DNA of 64,000 nt. Source: Allodiplogaster sudhausi (Eukaryota; Nematoda; Chromadorea; Rhabditida; Diplogasteridae). The notes beneath the pieces are model-generated. The model was not told the origin of the DNA. It did not search any database and saw only the letters and a list, made by a program, of their open reading frames with translations. This document shows, in pieces, positions 55,359-64,000 of the stretch (the stretch's first letter is position 1; the number at the start of each line of letters is the position of its first letter). Where the stretch lies: NCBI GenBank assembly GCA_945643635.1, contig CALZFC010000040.1:2319501-2383500 (forward strand). Reading direction: 5' to 3'. Made by a program: the position numbers and the translations under genes.

Positions 55359-57620
55359 TTAATGGAGATCTTGCAGAATAGGAATGCGCGAGCCTTTTTG
55401 ACAGATACTAACTGCTCCTTGATTATCCGTAAGAAAAAGGATCTTGTTCCCCGGCAGTCTTTCGGCTGCCAGCATGGCTGCCCGTTGTATACCCAACATT
55501 TCCCTAGCAGTACTGGATAAACCCCTCTGTACCTCCGTCAAATTGTTCGAAAAGGAACATTTCTTGTCTTCGTAAAGAATGAACCCACCGATTGCCACGT
55601 CTGATGCATCTGTCGTGGCCACCGCTCCGATCCTCTTCTCTAGTTCTCTCTTCACTTCTTCATTCTTCGTTCTTGACAGCAGACCTTCCAGGGCTCTCCT
55701 CTCCTCATTACTAGCAGCTTCTCCCTCGTCTCGTAACCTCCTTGCATGTAGATTTATTGAGACTGTGTCCGCTAGTGGACGTGTTAACAGGGGTAGAGCG
55801 AAAGAACAGTTGAACATTGAAGCAACCATTCCGAGAATCTGTTCTCTGTCTCTATATGAAGGACTTTGGGCTAGCAGGAAACTTGTAATTTTCTCGACCA
55901 GTTTCTGTCTCCTTTCCTTGGATGGGGCTAGGTATCTTCTTAGGAGGTTTATCTCCGTTCCCAACCATACCACCTGCTGAGAAGGAGACCAATGACACTT
56001 TTCCTCTGCCATTGTGATCCCTAGGTTTCGAAGGTCTTGTCTAACCCTACTGACAACCAGTCTTAGATCTCCTTCTGAGGTAGCCAAAATGATACCGTCA
56101 TCTAGGTAAAGACCTGCCTCCATCCCCAGCGAGCGCCAGCTCCTAATCAACGGACGGAAAAGTTTGGTGATTATCCACGGTGCGGGTGCTAGACCAAAAG
56201 GCACCGCTCGAAAACAAAAAGAAGCATCTCCCCACTCGAAGCCTAGGAATTTCTTATGCTCCGGGAATACTAGAAGGTGATGATAACAAGACTTCATATC
56301 GAAGACCGCTGCGAAACTCGAGTGAGTAAGAGAGGGCACCATAGACTCGATCGAATCAAACTTGAATTTTGGAACTGCCAGAAAAAGATTCAAGTAGCTT
56401 AAGTCGATGACAAGTCGTCTTTTCTTCCCTTTCACCACAAAGATTCTGCTCGACAACACTAACTGGGAAGGGTCACATAGTTCTATGGCCCCGGAATTCA
56501 AGAGGGAGCTCAGTTCCTCGTTTACAAAACTCTGATCCTCTCCTCCGAGTGGAGTTTGGGGGGCCTTTCTCTCTGCAATCTCTACGTCATGCAAAAAGGG
56601 GAGACGGAAACCCTCCCTAAGAGTATCAAGAATGAAATCCGAGGGGGCCAGGTTCTCCCAATGATCTAGATGTTCGTGGATTTGACCTGCTTTGAACGAC
56701 TGACCCTTAGTTGCTGTCCTCTCGAGGGGCTGGCTTGTGAACAGCTCCGGCCAAGAGAGACTGGACTTCTGGGCAGTTGCGGAAGATATGGCCTTGACGG
56801 TGGCAATGGTTGCAGCGGACGGAGGTCGAGTGTCGACCAGCATTCGACATCCTGTCGAGTTGAAGTTGCTGCCTCTGCATGAAGGCGTAGATCTTGTCCA
56901 CTGCAATAAGGAAACTGAATCCTTTAAGGAGGGCATAACTGACTTACTCTTGTCATCGGTCTCTCCCGCGCGAGGGCGGGAGGCCGCACGAAAGGGCTGC
57001 GGTTCTTCTACTCGCGCCTTCTTCTTCGGAATCTTGAAGGCGCCGGTGCTGGGGCCCGCAGCTCTCTTCTGCGCCAATTCGAGAGCTCTCTTAGTCTTGT
57101 CATCCAGGTCCTCGCTGGCCGTATCGTCCGTCTCCTCCAAAGCTTGCCAGAAGCCTGGATTCTTGTCCGCCAGAGTCATGTGTGTGACTCTGCGCTTGAG
57201 TCTCTCCTTTGCGACTGCTACGAAGTCCAAAGCGTCCTCGAGAGTCGTAGCGGCCTCTGCTTGATCCAAATCGGACATGGCCTCGACCATGGGAGTCGCC
57301 GACTCTTGATACACTGCAATTGGTAATATGTTACCTTGCGCCCGTGAGGGGGTAGCCTCGCATGAAGGACTACGCCGCATCCTGCATGTGGATGTTGGGA
57401 CACTCTCTGAGAGAGGAAGGCAAAGGCCTTGAGAACCAAACGAACCGCGTGATGTGAGCTTGGGTAGCTCACGTCGCGGAGGAGGGGCTCGCGGCTCGAT
57501 GTTCAGGAAGGCCTTGACTCGCGCAGCATACTCCTTAGGAGAGATCATGCTGGGCTGGAGGACTGGTGGTGCCTCCGGTGGCGGTGTGATCTGCTCCGCG
57601 TCTTGCGTCTCATCGCCCAT
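55359..57620 (-). CDS. Gag N-terminus fused in frame to reverse transcriptase / RNase H (753 codons)
   Basis: The start at 57,620 (MGDETQ) opens a Gag-like N-terminus with SPKEYAARVKAFL and the segment YQESATPMVEAMSDLDQAEA, which is shared with the second element at 58.4 kb. RT motifs follow from about 56,560: IFVVKGKKRRLVIDLSYLN, AAVFDMKSCYHHLL, PFGLAPAPWIITKLF, and the catalytic YLDDGIILA at about 56,110. RNase H begins ATTDASDVAIGGFIL. The frame breaks within RNase H. Two probable introns lie inside: 57,314-57,334 and 56,901-56,947. Splicing the second gives a Gag with the zinc knuckle CNHCHRQGHIFRNC in another frame, ending at 56,707. Confidence 0.87.
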   Translation of the reverse strand: MGDETQDAEQITPPPEAPPVLQPSMISPKEYAARVKAFLNIEPRAPPPRRELPKLTSRGSFGSQGLCLPLSESVPTSTCRMRRSPSCEATPSRAQGNILPIAVYQESATPMVEAMSDLDQAEAATTLEDALDFVAVAKERLKRRVTHMTLADKNPGFWQALEETDDTASEDLDDKTKRALELAQKRAAGPSTGAFKIPKKKARVEEPQPFRAASRPRAGETDDKSKSVMPSLKDSVSLLQWTRSTPSCRGSNFNSTGCRMLVDTRPPSAATIATVKAISSATAQKSSLSWPELFTSQPLERTATKGQSFKAGQIHEHLDHWENLAPSDFILDTLREGFRLPFLHDVEIAERKAPQTPLGGEDQSFVNEELSSLLNSGAIELCDPSQLVLSSRIFVVKGKKRRLVIDLSYLNLFLAVPKFKFDSIESMVPSLTHSSFAAVFDMKSCYHHLLVFPEHKKFLGFEWGDASFCFRAVPFGLAPAPWIITKLFRPLIRSWRSLGMEAGLYLDDGIILATSEGDLRLVVSRVRQDLRNLGITMAEEKCHWSPSQQVVWLGTEINLLRRYLAPSKERRQKLVEKITSFLLAQSPSYRDREQILGMVASMFNCSFALPLLTRPLADTVSINLHARRLRDEGEAASNEERRALEGLLSRTKNEEVKRELEKRIGAVATTDASDVAIGGFILYEDKKCSFSNNLTEVQRGLSSTAREMLGIQRAAMLAAERLPGNKILFLTDNQGAVSICQKGSRIPILQDLH
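56707..56947 (-). CDS. Alternative Gag 3' exon with CCHC zinc knuckle
   Basis: A perfect donor (GTAAGT at 56,947) and the acceptor TTATTGCAG (ending at 56,901) define a 47-nt intron. Joined, the frame runs ..TDDK|MDKIYAFMQRQQ.. to CNHCHRQGHIFRNC (C-x2-C-x4-H-x4-C, a retroviral-type nucleic-acid-binding knuckle) and stops at 56,707. This is a complete Gag end. Left unspliced, the upstream Gag frame continues into RT instead. Confidence 0.6.
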
Positions 57621-57844
57621 TTTTCTATAAAGCAGAACTCATTTGAGTTACTCAACCAGAAAGGCAATCCAACTAAATCAAACCAGAAAAGCAATCCAAC
57701 TACTAAACACCCTACGAACGCTCGTCGTAGAATGCTCTCTTTTCCTCTTGTCCGCCCCTTCGCTACCCTTACTGTACCCTAACTTTCACATCATTCCACA
57801 TTTGAAACCCGTCTATTTCACGGTCCACTACGAGAGACAAGTAA

Positions 57845-57960
57845 TCAGCAATTATATGGTCATCCCTCCCATATAACCCCGATTACTGTCTCTCTACTGT
57901 CCCGTTCCATAGCGACACCAACGAGATAATAGTTTATCGAGTAGGGACACGACCGGGTCC
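57845..57960. repeat. Diverged retrotransposon repeat R3
   Basis: It shares GTAATCA.CAATTAT and CATAACCCCGATTAC with R2 but differs after that. It lies upstream of the gag start on the minus strand, where the 5' terminal repeat of the element is expected. It could equally be the 3' end of the second, truncated element to its right. Confidence 0.6.
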
Positions 57961-58139
57961 AATAGAAAAACGAAAGTCCCCTTGTGTTAGGAGCAGAGGA
58001 GGAATGCCTACTCAACATCTAAGGAGCTGCAGGCCCAAAACCTGGATGGGTGCCTCCCGGGGCGATAGCCCATACCCTCCCGGGTCAACAGAATAACCTC
58101 TCTAATACCTTCGAGATTAACGAGGGAGGAGGAAATGAC

Positions 58140-58785
58140 TCACCAAGAGTTGTAACGAGCCTCCTTGTTCCTAGACGCTTCAGAGGAAGAGGACCCAGTC
58201 GACGAAGCGACTTGTGCGATCACGAGGGCCCTTCTGGTGACCTCGTCAAGGCATCCGGACAGGACCTTGGCCTTATCCAAAGCGTCCCAGAATCCGGGAT
58301 TGGCATCGGCCAAACGCATGTGTGTGAGCCTCTCCTCCAGCTTCTCCTTAGCCGTAGCGATGCTGGCGAGGGATCCATTCCACGAACCGGCAGACTCAGC
58401 TTGGTCTAGGTCGGACAGAGCCTCAACCAGAGGCTTCGCTGACTCGCGATACACTGCAAGCACACTCTCGATAAATCACCATACCAACTCTTGGATGGGT
58501 GACAAGAAGGGGTCCCAACTGAGGACCCGACATCCCCAAACTGAGGGAGGATAACCAGCTCTGGTTATAGGGGGAAAAAACACGACCACTCTGGTCTGCG
58601 AGAGGGCAAAAACCTTTGGTGGAGAACTGCGGAACTTCTCGACGGGGGGGCGGCGCCACTGCAATCGACTGGAAAAGCACTTGCCGGACCCTCTCTGCGA
58701 ACTCTTCCGGCGAAAAGTGGCCGGTTGGGGCAGCTGGGCCGGGTGGAGGAGCCGGTGGCTGACCTCCTTGGTTATCTGCCATCAC
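58140..58785 (-). pseudogene. Gag fragment of a second PAT-like element
   Basis: MADNQG.., FSPEEFAERVRQVL and PPPRREVPQF parallel the first element's SPKEYAARVKAFL and PPPRRELPKL. The segment YRESAKPLVEALSDLDQAE and the stretch LTHMRLADANPGFWDAL also match. A 31-nt intron (58,454-58,484; GTATGG...TTGCAG) is needed to keep the frame, at exactly the place where the first element has a 21-nt one. The rest of the element is missing. Its left side abuts the region of R3 and its right side a desaturase intron, so it is a truncated copy. Confidence 0.8.
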
Positions 58786-58797
58786 GTAACTGGAAAT

Positions 58798-59453
58798 ATA
58801 AAAATGATAAGCAAATACAAGAAATTTCTTCGAACAATTGGGGGAAAGAACATAAACTCATGACTGCAGGCAGAGCAACGGAGCCTGTCGATAGTGTGGC
58901 CTAACGTGTTGGTGCAGGTGGCCCTCCACGGAGGAGCCCTCCTCGGTCTCTATTATGCACTCACGTGCGCCATGTGGCAGACCAATCTCTGGAGTTAGAC
59001 ATCCTCTTTAGTTGTTCTAGTTCCGAAGAGAGGATTGCAGTGGTGGCCATGTTTTACTACGCGTCCACGTCAATCACTGCTGGCGCCCATCGAATGTGGA
59101 CTCATCGAGCATTCAAGGTCGCCTCTCTTAACTAACTCTTCGCCCAATCTTGCTAACAACGAGTTATCTTAATAATATTGCTGCACACTTGTATTATGCT
59201 CAAAGGCAGTATTCTTATCTCAATAAATCTTTTTTAACTAAGCATAAGATAAATATGTACATTTGGCAGGCCAACTGGTGGGTTCGTGCTACATTCATGA
59301 TAGGATGTACGATGGCTGTCCAGGTTACTGTCAAAATTGTCAACGAAATTTGTTAGGGAGATTCTTCCTTGTCAGCGGGAATCCTGAGTAAGACACTGTT
59401 TCATGCAATACTCTGTCGATAATTGAATGACTGATTAGAATGACGTGATCGAG
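58798..59453 (+). pseudogene. Desaturase fragment (exons 2-4 and 15 nt of exon 5)
   Basis: This matches 44,936-45,600 of the desaturase, with a 9-bp deletion in intron 4 and a few substitutions. Exons 2 (AEQRSLSIVWPN..), 3 (AGAHRMWTHRAFK) and 4 are intact. Exon 1 is replaced by retrotransposon DNA, and exon 5 is cut after NDVIE, where the next full duplication copy begins. It retains only one of three histidine boxes, so it is non-functional. Confidence 0.9.
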
Positions 59454-59559
59454 ATATCACGTGCAATAAAAATGTATATGAGGATGCTCTGATACATAAA
59501 AATCATATATAAAAATAGAGCAAAATTTTCCAACTGAAGGACCAAACTTCAGCATAACC

Positions 59560-59599
<40 letters not shown>

Positions 59600-60127
59600 A
59601 CTCTCTATCTCTTTCAGTCAGTTCATTTATCTCTCTTTCTGGTTCTCTCTGTCTCCCACTCACTTATTGTGTACATATCCTCATTCTTTCTCTTTAGAGC
59701 ACACTTTCTATCTGCTTATTTGTGCCTTCCGTTAGCCGTTGGCGATAAAAGGCACTGACGGATGTCTCTGATACGAGTTAGTAAGCCGCTCACCAAACCA
59801 GTTATAACCCACTCTCTGACCAAATCCCAAAGATGTTTGACTTGACCACTCCATTATCACAGGCAAATGACAGCCGCAGGCAACCCTGTGACGACCTTCA
59901 TTATCTATATAATAGTAGTGAGTGTCCTGAAATTCTTTCTCTAGAAAGAAGAGTTTCACAACACCATTTAATAGCGATTTTATACATAGCATAAACCCTT
60001 ATCTTAGAGACTGCTCTCTCTCTCTCTCTCTCTCGAAATGATTTCTCCCATCTACTTTCGCGCAATTCTCGTCATTCTTTTATATAGTTTGTTGCTTCTT
60101 TAGATTGCCTTCGTCGCTACTTTTCAG

Positions 60128-61974
60128 ATGACGTTCATAGACGTTCAACACGTAACTGCCGCGGAGGACAATTTTCTCTCCCCTGACCTAACCAATATTG
60201 CAAAAATGGACGAAGAAGCAGAGAAGGTTCGTGTGAAATTCGGGAAGATTTAAACTCGTATCAGAAATGAACCGCATAAGGACTCTTTTATGCACAAAAG
60301 ACAACAAATATTCATAAAAATGATAAGCAAATACAAGAAATTTCTTCGAACAATTAGGGGAAAGAACATAAACGCATGACTGCAGGCAGAGCAACGGAGC
60401 CTGTCGATAGTGTGGCCTAACGTGTTGGTGCAGGTGGCCCTCCACGGAGGCGCCCTCCTCGGTCTCTATTATGCACTCACGTGCGCCATGTGGCAGACCA
60501 ATCTCTGGAGTTAGACATCCTCTTTAGTTGTTCTAGTTCCGAAGAGAGGATTGCAGTGGTGGCCATGCTTTACTACGCGTCCACGTCAATCACTGCTGGC
60601 GCCCATCGAATGTGGACTCATCGAGCATTCAAGGTCGCCTCTCTTAACTAACTCTTCGCCCAATCTTGCTAACAACGAGTTATCTTAATAATATTGCTGC
60701 ACACTTGTATTATGCTCAAAGGCAGTATTCTTATCTCAATAAATCTTTTTTAACTAAGCATTAGATAAATATGTACATTTGGCAGGCCAACTGGTGGGTT
60801 CGTGCTACATTCATGATAGGATGTACGATGGCTGTCCAGGTTACTGTCAAAATTGTCAACGAAATTTGTTTCTTTAGTTAGGGAGATTCTTCCTTGTCAG
60901 CGGGAATCCTGAGTAAGACACTGTTTCATGCAATACTCTGTCGATAATTGAATGACTGATTAGAATGACGTGATCGAGTGGGCTCGCGACCACCGCTGCC
61001 ACCACAAGTGGGCGGACTCGGATGCCGACCCCCACAACATCAACAGAGGCTTCTTCTTCGCCCATGTCGGCTGGCTCATGTGTCGCAAGCATCCAAAGGT
61101 CTTTCTCTTCCATCTCGGCTGAACAAGAATGAGATGTATGCATGGCAGGTGTCTGAGATGGGCAAGCAGATCGACTTGTCAGACTTGGAGTCCGACCCCA
61201 TCCTGCGATTTCAGAGATAGTCAGTTTGCTACTTTCTTCGACAGGTCATGAGAACAGACCAAATCTCAGCTACTACGTCCTCCTGGTGCCCCTCATCGCA
61301 TTTGGCCTGACGACTGGTGTGCCTGTCTATTTCTGGGGGGAGGACCTGGAGACGGCTTTCTATGTCGGCGCCGTGCTTCGCCTTGCGCTGCAACTCAACG
61401 GAACATGGTAGGCACATTGGGATTGCTTGGAATCAAAAAGGTACTTATGAACATAAACTACATGTGTATATAAAATGCCATAACTTCCATATTTCGTTGG
61501 GGGTTCTTACCACTTAAGCATTGAAGAATGAAGATAATCAAGATGAACTATATTCATATGTACATTTCTATAATCCTTGTCAATTGCTGATTGTGAGATA
61601 AAAGTGAAAATATCAGGCTAATCAACTCGGCTTCTCATATGTACGGCTACCAGCCATTCGACACCAAGATAACTGCCGTCGACAACTTCGGACTGGCTTG
61701 TGCCACCATGGGAGAGGCGTGGCATAACTACCATCATACATTTCCCCAGGCCAGAACTAATAATGACTTTACGAACATGCGTTATCTGTCTGTCCAGGAC
61801 TACCGTGCATCTGAGTACATGTGGAGAGGCAATACAACGGCAATGCTGATCGACTTCCTCGCCTGGAATGGTTGGGTCTGGGACCTTCGACGCATGTCTC
61901 CCAAGGCCATCGAGGCGCAGAAGACGCGTCATGGAGATAAATCCCGGCCCCTCCCTGCGGCCCATGAATTCTGA
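60128..61974 (+). CDS. Stearoyl-CoA (delta-9) fatty acid desaturase, copy 2
   Basis: This full-length copy has the same nine-exon model as 44,750-46,596, all three histidine boxes (HRMWTH, HRCHH, HNYHH) and the same GC-donor intron (61,750-61,797). The protein differs from copy 1 at only a couple of sites. One is Asn for Ser in the N-terminal segment (LTNIAKM), and the other is Leu for Arg in VWDLRRMSPK, where Leu is typical of the family. The upstream region, including the CT run and the TTTTCAG acceptor before the ATG, is also copied, so both genes are probably expressed alike. In the absence of disruption I take it as functional. Confidence 0.92.
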
Positions 61975-63006
61975 TCCGTAAACTCCTTCAGTGCTTCAAA
62001 GCAAGTTCATGATCCTCACGAGCCTCACGAGAAAACTAAGAAAGTAATGAAAGGCAACATATGAATACACATTCCCCAGTGGTAAGGTGTCTTCTTTCTC
62101 GCATCTCGCTCTCATTAAGCGTTGCTTGTCATGCATTTTCCCGATATGATTTCTGTACATATGTTGATAGATGGCTCACTTCGTCGAAGCGTGAGAAACT
62201 CTCCCACCGTCCGTTACATTTCTTTTTACAAATATTTTCCTCTACGCTATCGAAAAGAGTATAAAGAGGCACAACATGTATCCGCCTGGATGTTTACACG
62301 TAATGGCAACCAATGCATATGGTTGCTTTGTCTGCTCTGCTTTATTTCGCAACACTGGGAAAGCATTTCGATACGACTTACAAGGAATTTTTTTTTCTTT
62401 TTTAAATTTCCACGAACGATAGCTTCTCGGCAAAATATGTATGGATTTACAGTTCAATAGGTCTTAGTTCATCATTAGTTGTTTGTATATATGTACATAC
62501 TTGATAACTTGTCAAACGCCGAGTGGGTAGGTTCCATCGGGGTACGCGTCGTGATCAAAAATTATTGCTCAACCTTTCTGACATGGTCCCGGTTCAACTA
62601 ACTGAAGTTCTCATTGTCTACTTTGCTCGGGAATCTCAAGATATTGATAGAAAGTTCTCCCATAGTTATAAAAAATACTCTGAAAAATGATGTTTGAAAA
62701 TGTACTGAAGTTAGAAAATACGGAGATATTGAATAGTTTCACATTGTTTTACTCCTTGTATAAACAACTGACAATTCTTCAGTAGGCGGCCTAAGCCGTG
62801 TTTTAACAATAAGCAATTGCAAATTCAAAGAAGTAAACCTTCACCTGTTTCAATCATCCTTGGTTTTTCCTGTAAACATCCTGGTTAGTGAATGAATTTA
62901 GTTCCTGATAAACAGAAAGTGCAAATGATATTCATTTACATCATGTTATGAATTCATTTCGTGCAGTATTCGCTGGTTTCTCTCCAACAGTCGGAGAGAA
63001 GGACCA
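61975..63006. other. Intergenic between desaturase copy 2 and Sre-like copy 2
   Basis: A duplicate of 46,597-47,627. No exon was recognised in it. Confidence 0.6.
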
Positions 63007-64000
63007 TTGCAGATGTCTTCTCTGCCGTGTACGTGGCCGACGACTCTTGAGCTGTCTGCTGCTCTGGCGTCAGTCGCTCCTCTCGTCCTCTTTGCCTTTG
63101 CTCTTTCTCGCCACACTGCACTCCATCTGCACTGCCGGTTGAGGACTGCCTTCCTTTTGCCACAACAAGAGGAATTTAACAGAAAAGCAAGAAAAAAATT
63201 CAATAAAAATTTTCTTAATCTCCAAATTGGTTACAGAGTGCTGCTCTTCTGTTGGTTGGCAGGATTTCTAATTGAAGCCGCTTCAACGATATCTCAAAAT
63301 ATTTTCCGACGAGCAATCGACTTCTGCCTCGCCCTAAATTATAACTCCCCGAGTTAGCTTAATTCTTCATTTTCAAATTCAATTTATACATGTGTAATAA
63401 AACTACATAGATACGTGCAGTTGTACTAACTACAACCACTTTATATGTTATACATATACATATATTTACCACAGTCCTATGTTACGTTACGTTAATGCAC
63501 CGAACATATGGCACATAAACGAAAAAAAGGATATCTTCGTATGCCCTGCGTAGATTCAGAAGCCGGTTTTCTTTTTGGTTAAAAAAATAGATGAAAGTGA
63601 CTCTCGTTGCCAGCTGGTCAAATCTACTTCCTGGCGTTGCATGAAACTGGCTACTGCCTCTCATCTCTCAGTGAACTCTGCATTATACTTGAGCGTCTAA
63701 TCGCCAGCCGACTTCTGGACAAGTACAATGTCTCGCCAAGGTCTTGCTTATATCTCGCCTTGGCCCTCGTCGCAACGGCAAGTCTTCGTTTGGTGTCAAA
63801 CAAACGAATGAGAATGTATCGATAGAGGAAATAAAGGATCTATGACGAATTAGTGGTAACCTTCGCATTCTTTGAGGCCATCGGCAGTGCGCTTTTCGGC
63901 TACTTCACCTACTTTGGTTTGTCCCATTCGTTTCTGTATGCCGTATAAATGAATTGTCATTTCAGAAAGACGAATTAACATTACAGTGATATGCATAACC
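63007..64000 (+). CDS. Sre-like chemoreceptor, copy 2 (5' part, runs off the window)
   Basis: The first exons are identical to those at 47,628-48,621: LELSAALASVAPLVLFAFAL, GYRVLLFCWLAGFL, ELCIILERLIAS and TFAFFEAIGSALFGYF. The copy ends with the window inside the exon INITVICI. Whether it carries the transposon found in copy 1 cannot be seen. Confidence 0.58.

Larger units (their letters stand above)
53311..57960 (-). mobile_element. PAT/DIRS-type tyrosine-recombinase retrotransposon
   Basis: Read on the minus strand the element carries gag, a reverse transcriptase, an RNase H with the DIRS-type domain after it, and a tyrosine recombinase; there is no DDE integrase. Related terminal-type repeats sharing CATAACCCCGATTAC lie at 53,311, 54,680 and 57,845. 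PAT elements were first described in nematodes and have split direct repeats. It sits about 360 bp upstream of the WDR91-like start. It is nearly intact apart from a frame break in RNase H. The outer limits are approximate. Confidence 0.85.
59452..64000. repeat. Segmental duplication, copy 2 (continues past the window)
   Basis: It begins within two shared bases (AG) at the end of the truncated desaturase fragment and matches 44,070-48,621 to the last base of the window. Confidence 0.95.

Noticed and set aside
58050..58554. Plus-strand frames opposite the gag fragment
   Set aside because: Antisense to the better supported minus-strand Gag similarity.
1..64000. CRISPR arrays, bacterial operons or prophage
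   Set aside because: No regularly spaced direct repeats; genes are intron-rich and of metazoan families.

Overview
This 64 kb window is nuclear DNA from a free-living-type nematode, most likely a rhabditid or diplogastrid. Three things point there: seven-transmembrane chemoreceptor genes of nematode-only families (an Srh/Sri-like gene and an Sre-like gene), short introns (often 43-70 nt) with many small exons, and start codons sitting directly after TTTCAG-like acceptors, as expected for spliced-leader trans-splicing. The transposons fit as well: a PAT/DIRS-type tyrosine-recombinase retrotransposon and a Tc4/Tc5-type foldback DNA transposon. I cannot fix the species.

Layout. Positions 1-16,508 hold a head-to-tail array of DEG/ENaC (degenerin/acid-sensing type) channel genes on the minus strand, created by a 7.26 kb unit present twice plus partial ends. 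The copies are almost identical. The predicted channel carries a Ser/Thr/Pro-rich and Cys-rich insertion between the CDC..PC motif and the second membrane helix. From 16.5 to 23.6 kb there is no convincing gene, only pyrimidine-rich intergenic DNA with two long-stem hairpins. A large classical-type cadherin runs on the plus strand from 23.6 to 31.8 kb. An Srh/Sri-like receptor follows (33.6-35.7 kb), then a tiny intact spliced gene made from the tail of a cytochrome P450 (36.5-37.2 kb), then a complete P450 (39.8-43.0 kb). The last two have a matching TATA-like plus GATA-site module upstream.

From 44 kb on, a segmental duplication repeats a stearoyl-CoA (delta-9) desaturase gene and the Sre-like gene next to it: copy 1 at 44.1-48.6 kb, copy 2 from 59.45 kb to the window end. 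Between the copies lie the rest of the Sre-like gene with a 1.54 kb Tc5-like transposon in its last visible intron, the N-terminal half of a WDR91 homologue (minus strand), a nearly complete PAT-like retrotransposon (minus strand), the gag fragment of a second PAT-like element, and a headless and tailless desaturase fragment fused to it.

The themes are recent local duplication (channel array, P450 pair, desaturase/Sre pair), mobile-element remodelling, and an unusual number of GC-AG introns. The genes do not form one pathway. The P450 and desaturase are probably intestinal metabolic enzymes, and the receptors, channel and cadherin are surface proteins of sensory, epithelial or neuronal cells. 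All exon models were made by eye, so individual small exons may be wrong.
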